64,000 nucleotides of DNA from Solea solea (taxonomy: Eukaryota; Chordata; Actinopteri; Pleuronectiformes; Soleidae), in NCBI RefSeq assembly GCF_958295425.1, contig NC_081135.1, positions 24,801,613-24,865,612 of the forward strand. The letters are read 5' to 3'. This document shows positions 27,101 through 38,470 of the stretch, piece by piece (position 1 is the first letter of the stretch; every line of letters begins with the position of its first letter). The notes under the pieces are model-generated. The model made no database searches and was not told the origin of the DNA. It worked only from the letters and a program-made list of their open reading frames with translations. The translations under genes and the position numbers were made by a program.

Positions 27101-28155
27101 TTATATACGTACATTATACAATAGGTTCAGACGTAAGAAGTTCAGCATGTATTGTTCGGAAAATATAAAAGTAGACATACACATCTGAATGGAATGGGGG
27201 AAGAACATAGTGTAATAATGGTGAAATACCATGATAGGATTATTGGCCTTACAACTTTTAACTTTTTGCAACGTCAGCCATGTTGGTTAAAAAACATGCT
27301 GTGCCAGGAAATTCTGTTATTAACTTTCTGTATGATATTCTAAAAGGATGATTTTATTAAGCAGCACACCCCCCCGAGGACTGCCGGTAATTCACTGACC
27401 CAGTATGGCTGAGTCACGGCTTTACACACAACAAACTGGTACATCATTTTGCCACAGTGTGTGATTTTCAAGAGGCATATCAATGGCCCCGAATCAGAGG
27501 CATGACATTTAACACAACAGCGTTTCTTCCTCTTCATAGACACATCAATCGAAGCTGCCTGACTACTTCTGCTGCCGGCATAAAGGCAGAACAACAGTGT
27601 CCCTGTTCCTTGTTCTTGCCTCGTCTACAGAACAGTAGGGCGGTATGAAGGCACAACATTCCCACCTTGAACAGGCTGCATAAAAGGGGCTTGTGTGTGT
27701 GTATGTGTGTGTGTGTTAGAGAGCAGCTGTGCTCATAGGACGGAGAGTGTGTGTGTTTTTGTGGTTGGCCTATGAGAGAAAGGGAAATTGTGCCAGATCG
27801 AGACAGGCCTGTTCTTCTACCGTAAGGTATAATGAGCTGTATTAGCCACAGGGGCCTCTGTTTCTGTCTCTCCGTCTCACACACACATACATGGAGCAGA
27901 TGGTACTCCCCTCTTTAGTTTTTATGACCCCTTAGGATAAGAAAAAAAAAACATTTCAACTATCAATGTGGTCATTGCCTGACTGACATGTAGACTGTAA
28001 GCGGGTTAGAGAGAACTCGGTAGAAATGTGCCTTCATGTGCCGTGAAGAGGACGTGCCAGAGGAGGCTGAGAAAAACAGAATAAGTGATAATTGGGTGCT
28101 GACAAGCAACTTGTCTGACGAAAAGGAAACTCACCAGATAATATGGTGGCAAGAG

Positions 28156-28157
<2 letters not shown>

Positions 28158-28188
<31 letters not shown>

Positions 28189-28198
28189 GGGGGGGGGG
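28158..28198. repeat. (TG)n followed by poly-G
   Basis: A TG run of about 28 bases passes directly into about 12 consecutive G. Confidence 0.93.
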
Positions 28199-29136
28199 CT
28201 GCGTAGATGGAATAAAGCTCGAGGAGTGAGGATAAAACTGTGAGGAGAAAAATGGGACAGAGCCTAGAGAGGAGTGTCGGTGTAAGGAGACAGGAAAAAT
28301 TGCTTCAGATTGCTTCCCCTTTATTAAATGAAGAGGCTTCTTCCCTTTTAGTCACTGTGACCCTGGTGTTATAGCACAAGACGCGTAGTTCCATTCACAC
28401 ACACACTGAGAGAGATGTTCCAGTCGCTGGAGATCTCACAGCTCCTCACCGAAAATCTCATAACAACGTCTCTGAGATCTCATATCCTCTCTCCCCTTTT
28501 CTTTTACCCCCTGTTCGTTTCAATTCCAGCTCTTCTCCCATCACATTTTTAGAAGATGGGAGATGGTGTGCTATGATAGAATCACGTGAAAGCCTCTATG
28601 ATGAGACATTCTTGTCTTTGTGTCTCATTTAAAAGGAAAATTGCTGGCACGTTTATTTTAATTTTCACCTGAATGTCACAAATCTCAAAATCAATCAATC
28701 ATTATGACTCGACTCTACTATTCATTCGTCTGTTTACAAATTGCAGTAATTGGAGAAAACTCAAGTTTATCGTCCCTGAAATATCAAGAGAAAGGCGAGA
28801 GTGGCTGACGTGAAGCATGGGCTGAATCCAAACTGTCCACACTCGAATACTAATCTACAGAGAGGAAAATAACATTTGAGGAAAAGGTCAAAAGACACTT
28901 TTTTGAAACGACTAGCGGCTTTAAAAGACGAGCCAAAGCCATATTTATTTTTTTTGCATAATATGATCATTATGCCAAAATGTATTCAGCAATGTGAAAG
29001 TCATTAACAGCTTTGACCAACACCTTTTTCTGCTTCAATAGCAAATATTTGACAGCTCTCCAACCAAAGAGCCGTTTACTGTGATAGCAATAAATAAGTG
29101 TGATATAAAGGCACTTTTTGTGTGTGATATACTAAT

Positions 29137-29428
29137 TAGAGTTCCGACAAATCCGACCAGACCCATGGGTTCGGGCCGAAAAAAATTAGTCGGGTCGGGA
29201 CGGGCCTCGGGGTTCCCTTTTTTCCGCTCATAAAACACATGTCTTGCAGGTTGTAAATAATATGTTGTGTGTTGTGAACCATCGCTTTTCATGTGTGGTG
29301 AAGAGTAAATCTGGATGCCTGCCTGATGGAGAGGGGGCACAGCCGGCAGCCGTGTGTCAACGGCATGCGCACCGGTTGGGGGGAAAAAAATGACCAAGTC
29401 CATCACCGATCTCCACTTGAGAACTCTA
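29137..29428. mobile_element. Non-autonomous hAT-like element
   Basis: The left end TAGAGTTC and right end GAACTCTA are exact 8-base inverted repeats. The flanks ATACTAAT (29129-29136) and ATACCGAT (29429-29436) agree at 6 of 8 positions, consistent with a decayed 8-bp hAT target duplication. The interior contains GGGTTCGGGCCG and GTCGGGTCGGGACGGGC motifs. A 123-residue minus-strand frame spans it and runs past the left end, but I recognise no domain in it. Confidence 0.7.
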
Positions 29429-29714
29429 ATACCGATGTTTTCAATTGTTTGTAAGAATTCACTAAAATTAGTTTTAGAATTTTACAAATGACCCCCTTCC
29501 TCGAAAGGCAAGCGTGGGCTTCTTTCCACATGCCAGGGCCCTGTGCATGGCAGCTCGAATCATCACGACACCTAGTTTATAGTGATTTACCTACATTGGC
29601 CACAGCTTCCTTCAATGTACAGGCAACACTTGAGTAAGTGGAAGCATAAAAGCCCATGGTATTGTGCGTTGTGGATTTAAACAAAAACAAAACATTTAAA
29701 CCTTTTTATTGACG

Positions 29715-29738
29715 CAGCAGCAGCAGCAGCAGCAGCAG
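29715..29738. repeat. (CAG)8 trinucleotide repeat
   Basis: Eight consecutive CAG units within intron sequence, not in any exon frame. Confidence 0.95.
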
Positions 29739-32700
29739 TAGTGTAGTGACACACCATCAGAGATTCAAAGGAGATCATCATACAAAGTGTTGACATGAGA
29801 AGTAAATAAAAAACACAATTGTGTCTTGGGATCCACACGGTGCACAACATCTTTTTAACCGGTTGTACAAAGCCTATAAATATTTACAGTATTACACGTA
29901 TGAAAGAGTGGTGCTCTGAATGTTACACTAATTAGATGCGGGGCTAATCTGATCATGTGCGTGTGTTATTGTGATACCTCCTGCTGTGGCCCTAGATCCC
30001 ACACTGCAGCCTTCAACTCTCGTGTTGTTGTGTTTTTCCCTCCTCACCCCTTTCTTCTCTGTAACAGAGGCCTTGTCTGTTTTGTGGCTCTACAGCGTGA
30101 CTGTTACCCTGAGACTAACGTGTTTCAATCTCAGATTATCAGAGTTTGCTATGCTGGCTGCTCAGGTTTCTTTTGTAATTGCTCGCTTGTTGTGTTGTTA
30201 GCATTAGTACATGGCGTAATGAAGGATGACTGACAAGCGCACTATCTAAATATAGACAACAGGGCTATGATCATAATCAATTTGAAGTATATTTTCCACT
30301 TCCTGCGAATCCTGTGAGAGGTTGTGGGGTGCATCAAGCGGAAGAGCCGCATACCTTTTTGCTATTCATCATCTTCCATGTCCTTTGTCTTCATCCTCAC
30401 CCTCTGTCCTCTTCCTCCCACTTTACTTTGTTCACGCTGTTTCAGTTGAACCTCTTCATTCATGACTCACCGACATTTCTCACACAAAAGCGTGAAGCAG
30501 TGAATATGCCCGATAATGGACGGTGGGCATGAGAAGGACAGGTGTAGGCACCGTTTCCGCCGGTGTTCCTTTTTAATCACTTCCTGATTCAGCCCGCCTG
30601 CGCGCGTTGCAGGCGTCCTGGGTCAGGAAGTGACGTCTGCAAGGTGCTGAGGCTGGACTCGCATGAAGTGAAGCTAAGGATCGCCCACTCAATCTGTTTT
30701 CCTCTCAGCAGTGCTCTCAGTTTCACAGAGTAATTAACAATAATTACCCTACTAGCTTTGCCAAATGGCCATTTGCTTTGCACACACACACACACAAACA
30801 CTCACACACACAAACGCACACACTTAAGGCTATTACACGCTGGAAAGCTGTAACCACTTCAGCTGTGGCTGAGCATCTGCATTGCCACGCAGTAGTGTTG
30901 TGAATGTCAAACACCATAGGATAGAATAAGGACTAGACTTTTGTGCTTTTAGAGTGGGCCGGTTCAGCTTACTCTGGTCTTGGATCCTCTAGTCGAGTTG
31001 ATCTGATCACATGTGGACATACACAAGTATGTGTCTGAGTGCACCCAATGCGTCCTGAATGCATTCCCAGATCCGATTTGGGAAAAAACACATTTGGAGG
31101 TGGTTTAAGGCCATTGCTATTTCACAATAATTAATATGTTTCTCCCATGTTATTGAATGTTATGGCAGCGTGAGTAGAGCGTTGATTGTCTTAGCTCCTT
31201 CTCCCTCGTTTTTCCTCCTCTCTCTACCAGCATCCACAAACATGACAGTCAGACTGGGTAAAAACATAATTTTGGTGTGTATTTAAATTCAGCACAGATT
31301 AAGCCAAGTATGATCCACATACTGTGCAACAGTCCTACTCCAGGTAATGCCAGGGTTGAATGGGGCTTTAGCTGTATACAGCACAATACGTTGGACGAAG
31401 GCCTTCCTTGGAACAGCGTAACACCATCACTGTAGTGACGCTTTTGTGGCGGATTATTTGCGAAAGGTGAATTTGAATGCAATACACACCCTCGCGTTGC
31501 ATTATTTATGTGTTTAACCACACACTACCTTTGGAAAAACATGTCATCTCTGGCAGCTACACACACCAGCGAGAGGAAACAACGGCTATTAGCAGCGAGC
31601 TCAAATGAGGCTTTTCACAGAGTTAACTCCGCAGCTCTGTTTGTCCAAAAACATCAACTGACAGCTAAGTTTAAACTTGAAAGCCCAACGTACGCATAAA
31701 AGACGACCATTGTCATGCTGCTTGCCTGCTGCACAAGTTGCGATCACTGGTGTATTAGTGTTTTTTTCAATTTAACATATATATACCAGCTGTGTTAACT
31801 AATGAAAAATCTCCTATTGGAAATGGCTGCATTGAAAGCAGGAGCACATGCGATCATGAGACTTAGTACTCCTACACACCGTTTCCATTCAGTGCCATCA
31901 GCTTGTGGAAGATTCCCACACTGAAACACAGACTGATTATTACTCAGCCTGAAAGACTCACATTATAGCTTTATATTAAAACCGGTGCTTATCACTTCAG
32001 GTTCAGTGTAAGACCCACCAGGTTTCATAAAGTCCACACCTCCGATTGGATCATCTGAGCTAACCGTTAATTCTGCTCTCTGAACCAAGGTGGTTTCGCT
32101 TTTGGGGATAATGAACATTTTCTGCTCATTATTTTTTTTTTTTGCGACTCTCATAGTTTTTTGGCACAAAAGAGAAGCTTTCATGTGGCTGGCAGCCATG
32201 TTGAGATGTTTCCTGACTGTATGCATCTCACTAATGATGTCGCTCAGAGACACGTCTCTATAAATGTTCAGAAAACATTGTTCTGGTATCTACATACCTT
32301 TGGCTGCTTTCTGCTGACTTCCGTATCATTCAGTTGCAGTGTTTACTACTATGTGGTAGAAAAGTTGAATATCACCACTTTTACGCACCTTTTGTGACGG
32401 GCCTCTTTACTGGAAGCTTTGACCGCCATCCGGAGACAATCGTTTGACAAAAGAGCCAAATTGAGGCTGAGACACCACCGCACGCTCTCTCCGGGAAAAC
32501 GGAACAAAATCCAGAAAACCCGCTGTCTTCATGCATTTAAATAGGCACATAAACACAAAACGTGCAAACAAGATGCAAAGGAACATAATGAAACGGCATC
32601 TGTGTGGGTTCATGCCTGTGTTGTTGGTGTTGCTCATTGCAGCGAGTGAGAACATGTGTAGCGGCGGTAACATCCACAGGGCACTGCTGTGCTCTCCAGC

Positions 32701-33802
32701 TCCTCATGTAATCGTCTTCTCCCATGACATGACCACAGCAGAGAGCCAAACGTGTGAAGTGATCATAACTGTGCTGTTTGTTTCTACCTTTTTTGAAGCT
32801 ATGTTCAGGCAAACACTCGCGTGAGCGCACTAAACAAACTGTGCCATCGGTTTCCTTTTGTGTAGGGAATCCTTTTTGCTCCTGCGGCTTCAATAGCCGT
32901 CACTAACACCGCAGAGAGATGTGGTAATTTTGGTTGCGTGCATGCAAAAATACAGTTGACAGATCAGAATTCATGAGTTACCGTCTTTTTTTAATTCTCG
33001 TGTCAGCTCTGTAAAAATCTCTCCTCCCCTCACTTTTTTTTGTGTGTGTACTCGCGTCCCGCACACTATCCGTGTGTGACTGGACTTAAAAAGGCCAGCT
33101 TGAAGGATGACAACCGTCACTTACTTCAGAGAGCTGCGAATGTAGAGGGGGAGATCAGGAATGTAGAGAGATGAAAGCGAAAAAAAAAAAAAATTGCAGA
33201 TGAGGTAAAGCAGGAGGAGAGTAGTTTTAAAGATTTATAACGCATTGACAGCCTCTGTGCCAGTCAAAGGAAGACATGTTTTACTTTACATACTTAACTT
33301 TACACGAGGACCTCAGAATACAAAAGACGATGTGCTACAAAAAAAACACTAATATTTACAGATAGTGTCATTTTTACAGTATACGGTATATATAGTGTTA
33401 TTTTTTTACGGTAATCAACAGTTGCGGTGCAAACATGCCGTTTTTGGCAGTGGGGGAATAATGTGTCGATGTTACAATTTTCGAACAAGTTCAGCCCACT
33501 TTCCTTGGCAGAACTGTCGGCATTAGTACATGATTAGATGGGGCTGATACACATTTGGTGTGCTGGTGAGTGAGGACACTGAGGAAGAGATTCACTTTAA
33601 ATTAACTGGCATGCCCGTCATGTTCATCCCAGTGAAGAAACATGCAGTGGCATGTCATAGCTCATTAATGTGTCCTTGGACTTTATTACATCAGGTTTTG
33701 GCTTCTCCATTATTGGGTTTGGGGACAATAAAAATGATTAATGTAAAAAAAGAAATGATGGAATGGTTTTGATCTACCGGCATGTAAGATTAAAATAAGT
33801 AT

Positions 33803-33850
33803 ATATATTATAATAATAATATATATATATAAATGTATATGTATGTATGC
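33803..33850. repeat. AT-rich simple repeat
   Basis: TATATATTATAATAATAATA followed by further TA units and GTATG variants. Confidence 0.85.
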
Positions 33851-34393
33851 ACACAAACGCACACGGACTCACTCTCATTTTTGTGCGTGTACCCGAGTCA
33901 TCTCATGCTGCTGTTAATCCCTCCCAGATTGAGGTCAGCGAGGTTATTTTGACGATCTCGGTGTGTTTACAGCCTCGGAAATGCTAAGATTGCGTGCCAC
34001 CACCTGATTGGTTCTGTCTTCCAGATGTATGCCTGTGTAGTCAACTGATTGGCCGAGAAGATTTTCTGTGGCGAAATGTCCCTAAAGGAAGTGGGCCATG
34101 GGATTCTTCCAGAGCTGGAGGAAATGGGCTCGTTGTTTTCACCCTCTCGTTCCCCCCCAGGTGAAGCCCACAGAGCGTACGGCAGTCAGTTTTCATTTTG
34201 GTTTCGGTGTAAAATGGGTAGTGCGGTTGTTATGGTAGCTCCTGGGTGTATTCAGTGCATCACATGGGAGGGTTGCTATGGTGACGGCAGGTTGTAGCGT
34301 AGGTGCGTTGTTGTGGTAACAGTGTGTCAGTGAGAGGCTGCTGCTCAGTGTTGATTGGAGAGTAGAGGAGGACGTGGCAACGACTGCTCCTTT

Positions 34394-34411
34394 AAAAAAA
34401 AAAAAAAAAAA
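34394..34411. repeat. Poly-A run
   Basis: Eighteen consecutive A. It may be the tail of an old retroposed insertion, but I see no recognisable body beside it. Confidence 0.85.
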
Positions 34412-35458
34412 TCAGACATCAGCGGCTTGACTAATGAACGGGATCTTGATTTAGATGTTGGCATTTCCACTCAGAGCATGTGATTCATATGTGAGGTGGA
34501 TATTACATTGAGTGTAACTTGTGACATTTAAAACTGGTTTGTTTTTTTTCAAAGGCTGATTTTATTGAATTTTGTACATGAGTAGGTGAGAATAATAGAA
34601 CGTGGTTATCTATACAAATGGCACAAAAGACGAACAATCGCATGAGAACAATAGCGCTCCGTTCACATGTTTCATGCATTTGAACTCTTTCATTCATTCA
34701 TTGAGCTTCATGTTCTCTCACTGTAAATGTGGCTAATTTTGGAGAGTTGCCACCCAGCTGTCACAGCCATTAGGGCAAGCAAATCCCCTCAACCTGTGGG
34801 TATTCCAGTGTATTTAATTTCAACACGTGACCAAACAAAAATAGTATATCTGAAAAGAATTGTTTCTACAGTGCTGCTAGTGTCCCCTGCTTCCACAAGC
34901 AGTGAGGGGAATTTAAGAAATGACACACTCTGTCTGATTTCATCAGTATTTTCAAATTTGCTTCAACCATCCCAGGAAAGTGTTTATTCTCGTCTGGGTT
35001 TATATATATCTCCTGAAACAGCATCTCATTTCAGTGTCATCGTCGCTGACCTACCTGATTACTCACTTTATTTTCCTGCCACTACTGTTTTATCATTTCT
35101 TTTTTTGAGTGTCTCGTTACACTCTGGTAACCAGATGTCAAGCATCTTTTCTCCACCCCCTCCATCTTTTTTCTCTCTGATCTTTCTGCTTTTGTTCCTC
35201 TCACCCCACTCCCCCCCCCACCCCGTTTGTTTCATTAGTGATGTGTGTTTCTCTGTTATTTCTCCACAGTGCTTTTCTTTTTTCTTTTTTAACACAGATA
35301 CGTGAGACTCACAGGGACACACTATTTTTTTTCTGTCTCGCAGTCACATGGTGATTTAAAACAGCATCAGAAATCATAATTATACACTTGTTTTGTTTTA
35401 TCCCAGCCTAACAAGAAGGTGGATTTCTGATGCATGTACATGTGTACACAGCATGTGC

Positions 35459-36980
35459 TTAAAGGAATACTTCACCAATTTGCATTTAGCTTTGAATATG
35501 GGTAGTATTTTTAAAAGATTGTGCTTCTCAATCACCATTGACACTTGGTCTTGTTAGCGTGGGAGTGTGCCTATGTTCCCAAAGCCCTATGTTCCCACAT
35601 TTCTAAGAGGTTTTTTTTTTTTTTTTCAAAATAAGGCCCTATGTTCTCTCATTTCTAAGAGTTTTTTTTTTTTTCAAAATTAGGCCCTATGTTCTCTCAT
35701 TTCTAAGAGTTTTTTCAAAATTAGGCCCTATGTTCTCTCATTTCTAAGAGTTTTTTCAAAATTATGCCCTATGTTCCCTCATTTCTAAGAGCTTTTTCAA
35801 AATTAGGCCCTATGTTCTGTCATGTCTAAGAGTTTTTTCAAAATAAGGCCCTATGTTCTCTCATTTCTAAGAGTTTCTTTTTCAAAATTAGGCCCTATGT
35901 TCCCTCATTTCTAAGAGTTTTTTCAAAATTAGGCCCTATGTTCCCTCATTTCTAAGAGTTTTTTCAAAATTAGGCCCTATGTTCTGTCATGTCTAAGAGT
36001 TTTTTCAAAATAAGGCCCTATGTTCTCTCATTTCTAAGAGTTTCTTTTTCAAAATTAGGCCCTATGTTCCCTCATTTCTAAGAGTTTTTTCAAAATTAGG
36101 CCCTATGTTCCCTCATTTCTAAGAGTTATTTCAAAATTAGGCCCTATGTTCCCTCATTTCTAAGAGTTTTTTCAAAATTAGGCCATATGTTCCCTCATTT
36201 CTAAGAGTTTTTTCAAAATTAGGCCCTATGTTCCCTCATTTCTAAGAGTTTTTTCAAAATTAGGCCATATGTTCCCTCATTTCTAAGAGTTTTTTCAAAA
36301 TTAGGCCCTATGTTCCCTCATTTCTACCCCTGCCTGTTAGTTAAGGGCTCGCCACTCATTCCCATGGCTGGCGTTTTGAAGGAGTGAGCTGGCTTCCAAA
36401 CTCTCTTGAGCTCAACACCGCTACTCCAACATGGGGTTTCTGTGGAGTGACAAACCCTCATACTGAATTTAAACTCACCTCCATAAGTTAATGCAATTTA
36501 GACACAGTGCACATTTAACTTTCTTTAATTCATTAATGAACAGTACACATTCAAACAATCTAAATAAGTAACAAGTTTCACTACTTATGCATTTTTGTGT
36601 GCAAGACACAGGCAATCTGCAAGTGATGTACTTTGAAGACTAAATTTACACAAAGGATGTGTTAAAATGATGCCATAGGGCCTAATATTCAAAACATTCT
36701 TAGAAATGTGGGAACATAGGGCTGACCCCGTTAGCGTAGCTTTTAGCAAAGATGGCAGACACTGTTTACATTCTGGAAACAAGGTCCCGTCCCCCTATGA
36801 GTGGGTCTAAAAAGTGCAGAATTAGTATTGCAGTTTTAAGCCTCGGACCAAGAGTCACTGGTGGGCACATCAACATCAACAACTCGACTCGGGAAACTGA
36901 GGTTGGGAAGCACACTTTTTCAAAAATGCTAAACCTATTCTAGTAATACAAAGCTAAATGCAAATCGGGGAATCTTTCTG
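35459..36980. mobile_element. Foldback (long inverted repeat) element inflated by a minisatellite
   Basis: The left end begins TTAAAGGAATACTTCACCAA and continues TTTGCATTTAGCTTTG. The right end carries the reverse complement, CAAAGCTAAATGCAAAT followed by a decayed GGGGAATCTTTC. Inside, the arms keep matching: GACACTTGGTC on the left (near 35541) against GACCAAGAGTCAC on the right (near 36848). A compact relative lies at 63281-63600. Most of the extra length is an 18-copy 41-bp tandem array (35583-36326). One inverted unit of that array sits at 36672-36723. There is no transposase frame, so it is non-autonomous if mobile. Confidence 0.75.
35583..36326. repeat. 41-bp minisatellite, about 18 units
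   Basis: A unit containing AGGCCCTATGTTCCCTCATT followed by TCTAAGAGTTTTTTCAAAAT recurs about 18 times. The first units carry longer T tracts. Variants (TTCTGT, TTCTCT, TTCCCT, CATATG in place of CCTATG) are arranged non-randomly: a four-unit block of about 167 bases starting near 35815 repeats at about 35982. Confidence 0.97.
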
Positions 36981-38050
36981 TGTTTTAAGTGTTTTAATGT
37001 CATCTATAATGATGAATAAATGGGCCTTTTTCATGTCAGACATTTTGACACATCACAGGAGGAAAAGTGCAGGTGTTAATGATCAAATGAAGGTTTCAGA
37101 ATGCATGTGATCTCACAGGAGTTATTGTCAGTAACACCTGACACATGTCAAAATGGCGGATGTGAACATGACCAGCGATGGGGAAACAAATAAGATATCA
37201 GTTAAATGGATAAATGTATTTATGAAGCACTTTTGTAGTCTTGACAGTTTTGCCATCCATCCATTCACACATGCAGCGCATCTATCGTCATACGGGCACA
37301 ACTTTTTTTTTTTACTATGACCTGAAACCGCTCTTCTTTTTTGTTTGTTATGAATGCATTTTGGAAACTCAGGTCTAGTTTGTCTTGTTTTCCTCTCGTC
37401 AGTGCCCTGGTACAAATCCAAAAATACCTCTTAAGCTAGCAGAAGGTCCTTTTTTCTAAGCCATAGGTGTTTATTTCTGTCACCGTTTGGAGTGTTTCCA
37501 GACTGCTCTCTGAAATGATCACATCTTGACGTCTTTTTTTGCATCCTTTCACTTGACTGTTCCTCCCTCTCTCTGTGTCTCTCTCATGTCCCCGTTTGCA
37601 GCCATCTGCCTTGAGTTCTGTCCACTGTTCTCGGTTGTTTTGCAGACAGAAGGCCCAGGCTGAATTGAACTTGTCATTTGTATATGTTGCATGTGCGATC
37701 AAATAAATGTTTGAAAAGATATCACATGTGGACGCCATACATCATGACAGAGGAAATAGACAACGCCTTTAGAACAGAGGCTGGGTTGCATGAACTCCTT
37801 TTTACCTTGCAGTGATGGGTGAATCAAATTGAGAACCACTCAAAGCAGAATGCCTGTTAATTTGCACTTCCATAACAGTGTAAACCAAATTAGTCTGTCT
37901 CATTATAGCTCGTTCTCCACATTTAACAACAGAATACATGAATGGTATTTGAGTCTTTCTTTATATGCACGTTGGTGAGGTTATTGCGCGCGCTTCCTCA
38001 ACAGTCTCCTGTGCTCATTCTCTTTCTTCTCCTTGTCTTTATTCCTGCAG

Positions 38051-38470
38051 TCATTGCCGACTCGTTGACGGCAACGTCTCCCGCTGCTACGCTGTCCAAG
38101 GTGGAAGGCGACACACTGCAGCTCACCTGTGAGGTGTCTCGAGCCACGTTGCAGCACACTCACCTGTCCGTGGGTTGGTACCTCCGATCCCCGGAGGATG
38201 CAACCGCCGCACCGCAGGAGCTGGTCACCTTGTCCAGGGACTTTGTCCTGCGCTCTGGTGGAACGTATCGGCAGAGGATGGCGGCGGGCGATCTGCGGCT
38301 TGATAAAACCAGCGCTACTTCCTACAGGCTCACCATCCATAAGCTGCAGCCTGTGGATCAGGGCCTGCTCTACTGCCAGGCTGCCGAGTGGATTCAGGAC
38401 ACAGACGGGAGCTGGTTCGCCATGACCCGCAAGCAGAGCAACAAGACTCAGCTCCGCATTCAGCCCACTG
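38051..38470 (+). CDS. igsf3: igsf3 exon encoding Ig domain D2, with the EWI motif
   Basis: This 420-base exon (140 residues) follows a CTGCAG acceptor and precedes GTGAGT. It is a V-type Ig domain with cysteines at residues 27 (LTCEV) and 109 (LLYCQ), the core tryptophan at 43 (VGW) and the D-Q-G-x-x-Y-C signature at 103-109. Residues 113-115 are Glu-Trp-Ile, followed by QDTDGSW: the EWI motif that names this protein family and sits at the same place in mammalian IGSF3 D2. A sequon lies at 131 (NKT). The residues HTHLSVGW and SLSRDF-like LSRDFVL also match IGSF3. The upstream in-frame extension to 37942 is intronic, and read-through past the donor stops at 38521-38523. Confidence 0.96.

Larger units (their letters stand above)
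14045..38050 (+). other. 24-kb intron between D1 and D2
   Basis: This is the longest intron in the window, from the GTGAGT donor after D1 to the CTGCAG acceptor of D2. I found no exon with matched splice sites and no independent gene inside it. It contains two hAT-type elements (16624-17111, 29137-29428), a fish interspersed repeat fragment (22996-23118), a minus-oriented copy of the 4284-4600 repeat (24050-24190), a foldback element expanded by a minisatellite (35459-36980), and many CA/TG runs. About 26030-27150 is unusually free of simple repeats and transposon ends. Confidence 0.85.

Noticed and set aside
29035..29406. 123-residue minus-strand open frame over the 29137-29428 element
   Set aside because: No transposase motif or other domain is visible. 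It crosses the element boundary, so it is not an element gene.
34727..35305. 192-residue plus-strand open frame
   Set aside because: Ser/Phe/Leu-rich, pyrimidine-tract-driven composition, no domain or signal, and no splice context. It looks like a chance frame in T-rich intron sequence.
35583..36326. Tandem array considered as a CRISPR-like array
   Set aside because: The units are contiguous 41-bp repeats without unique spacers, in a vertebrate intron.
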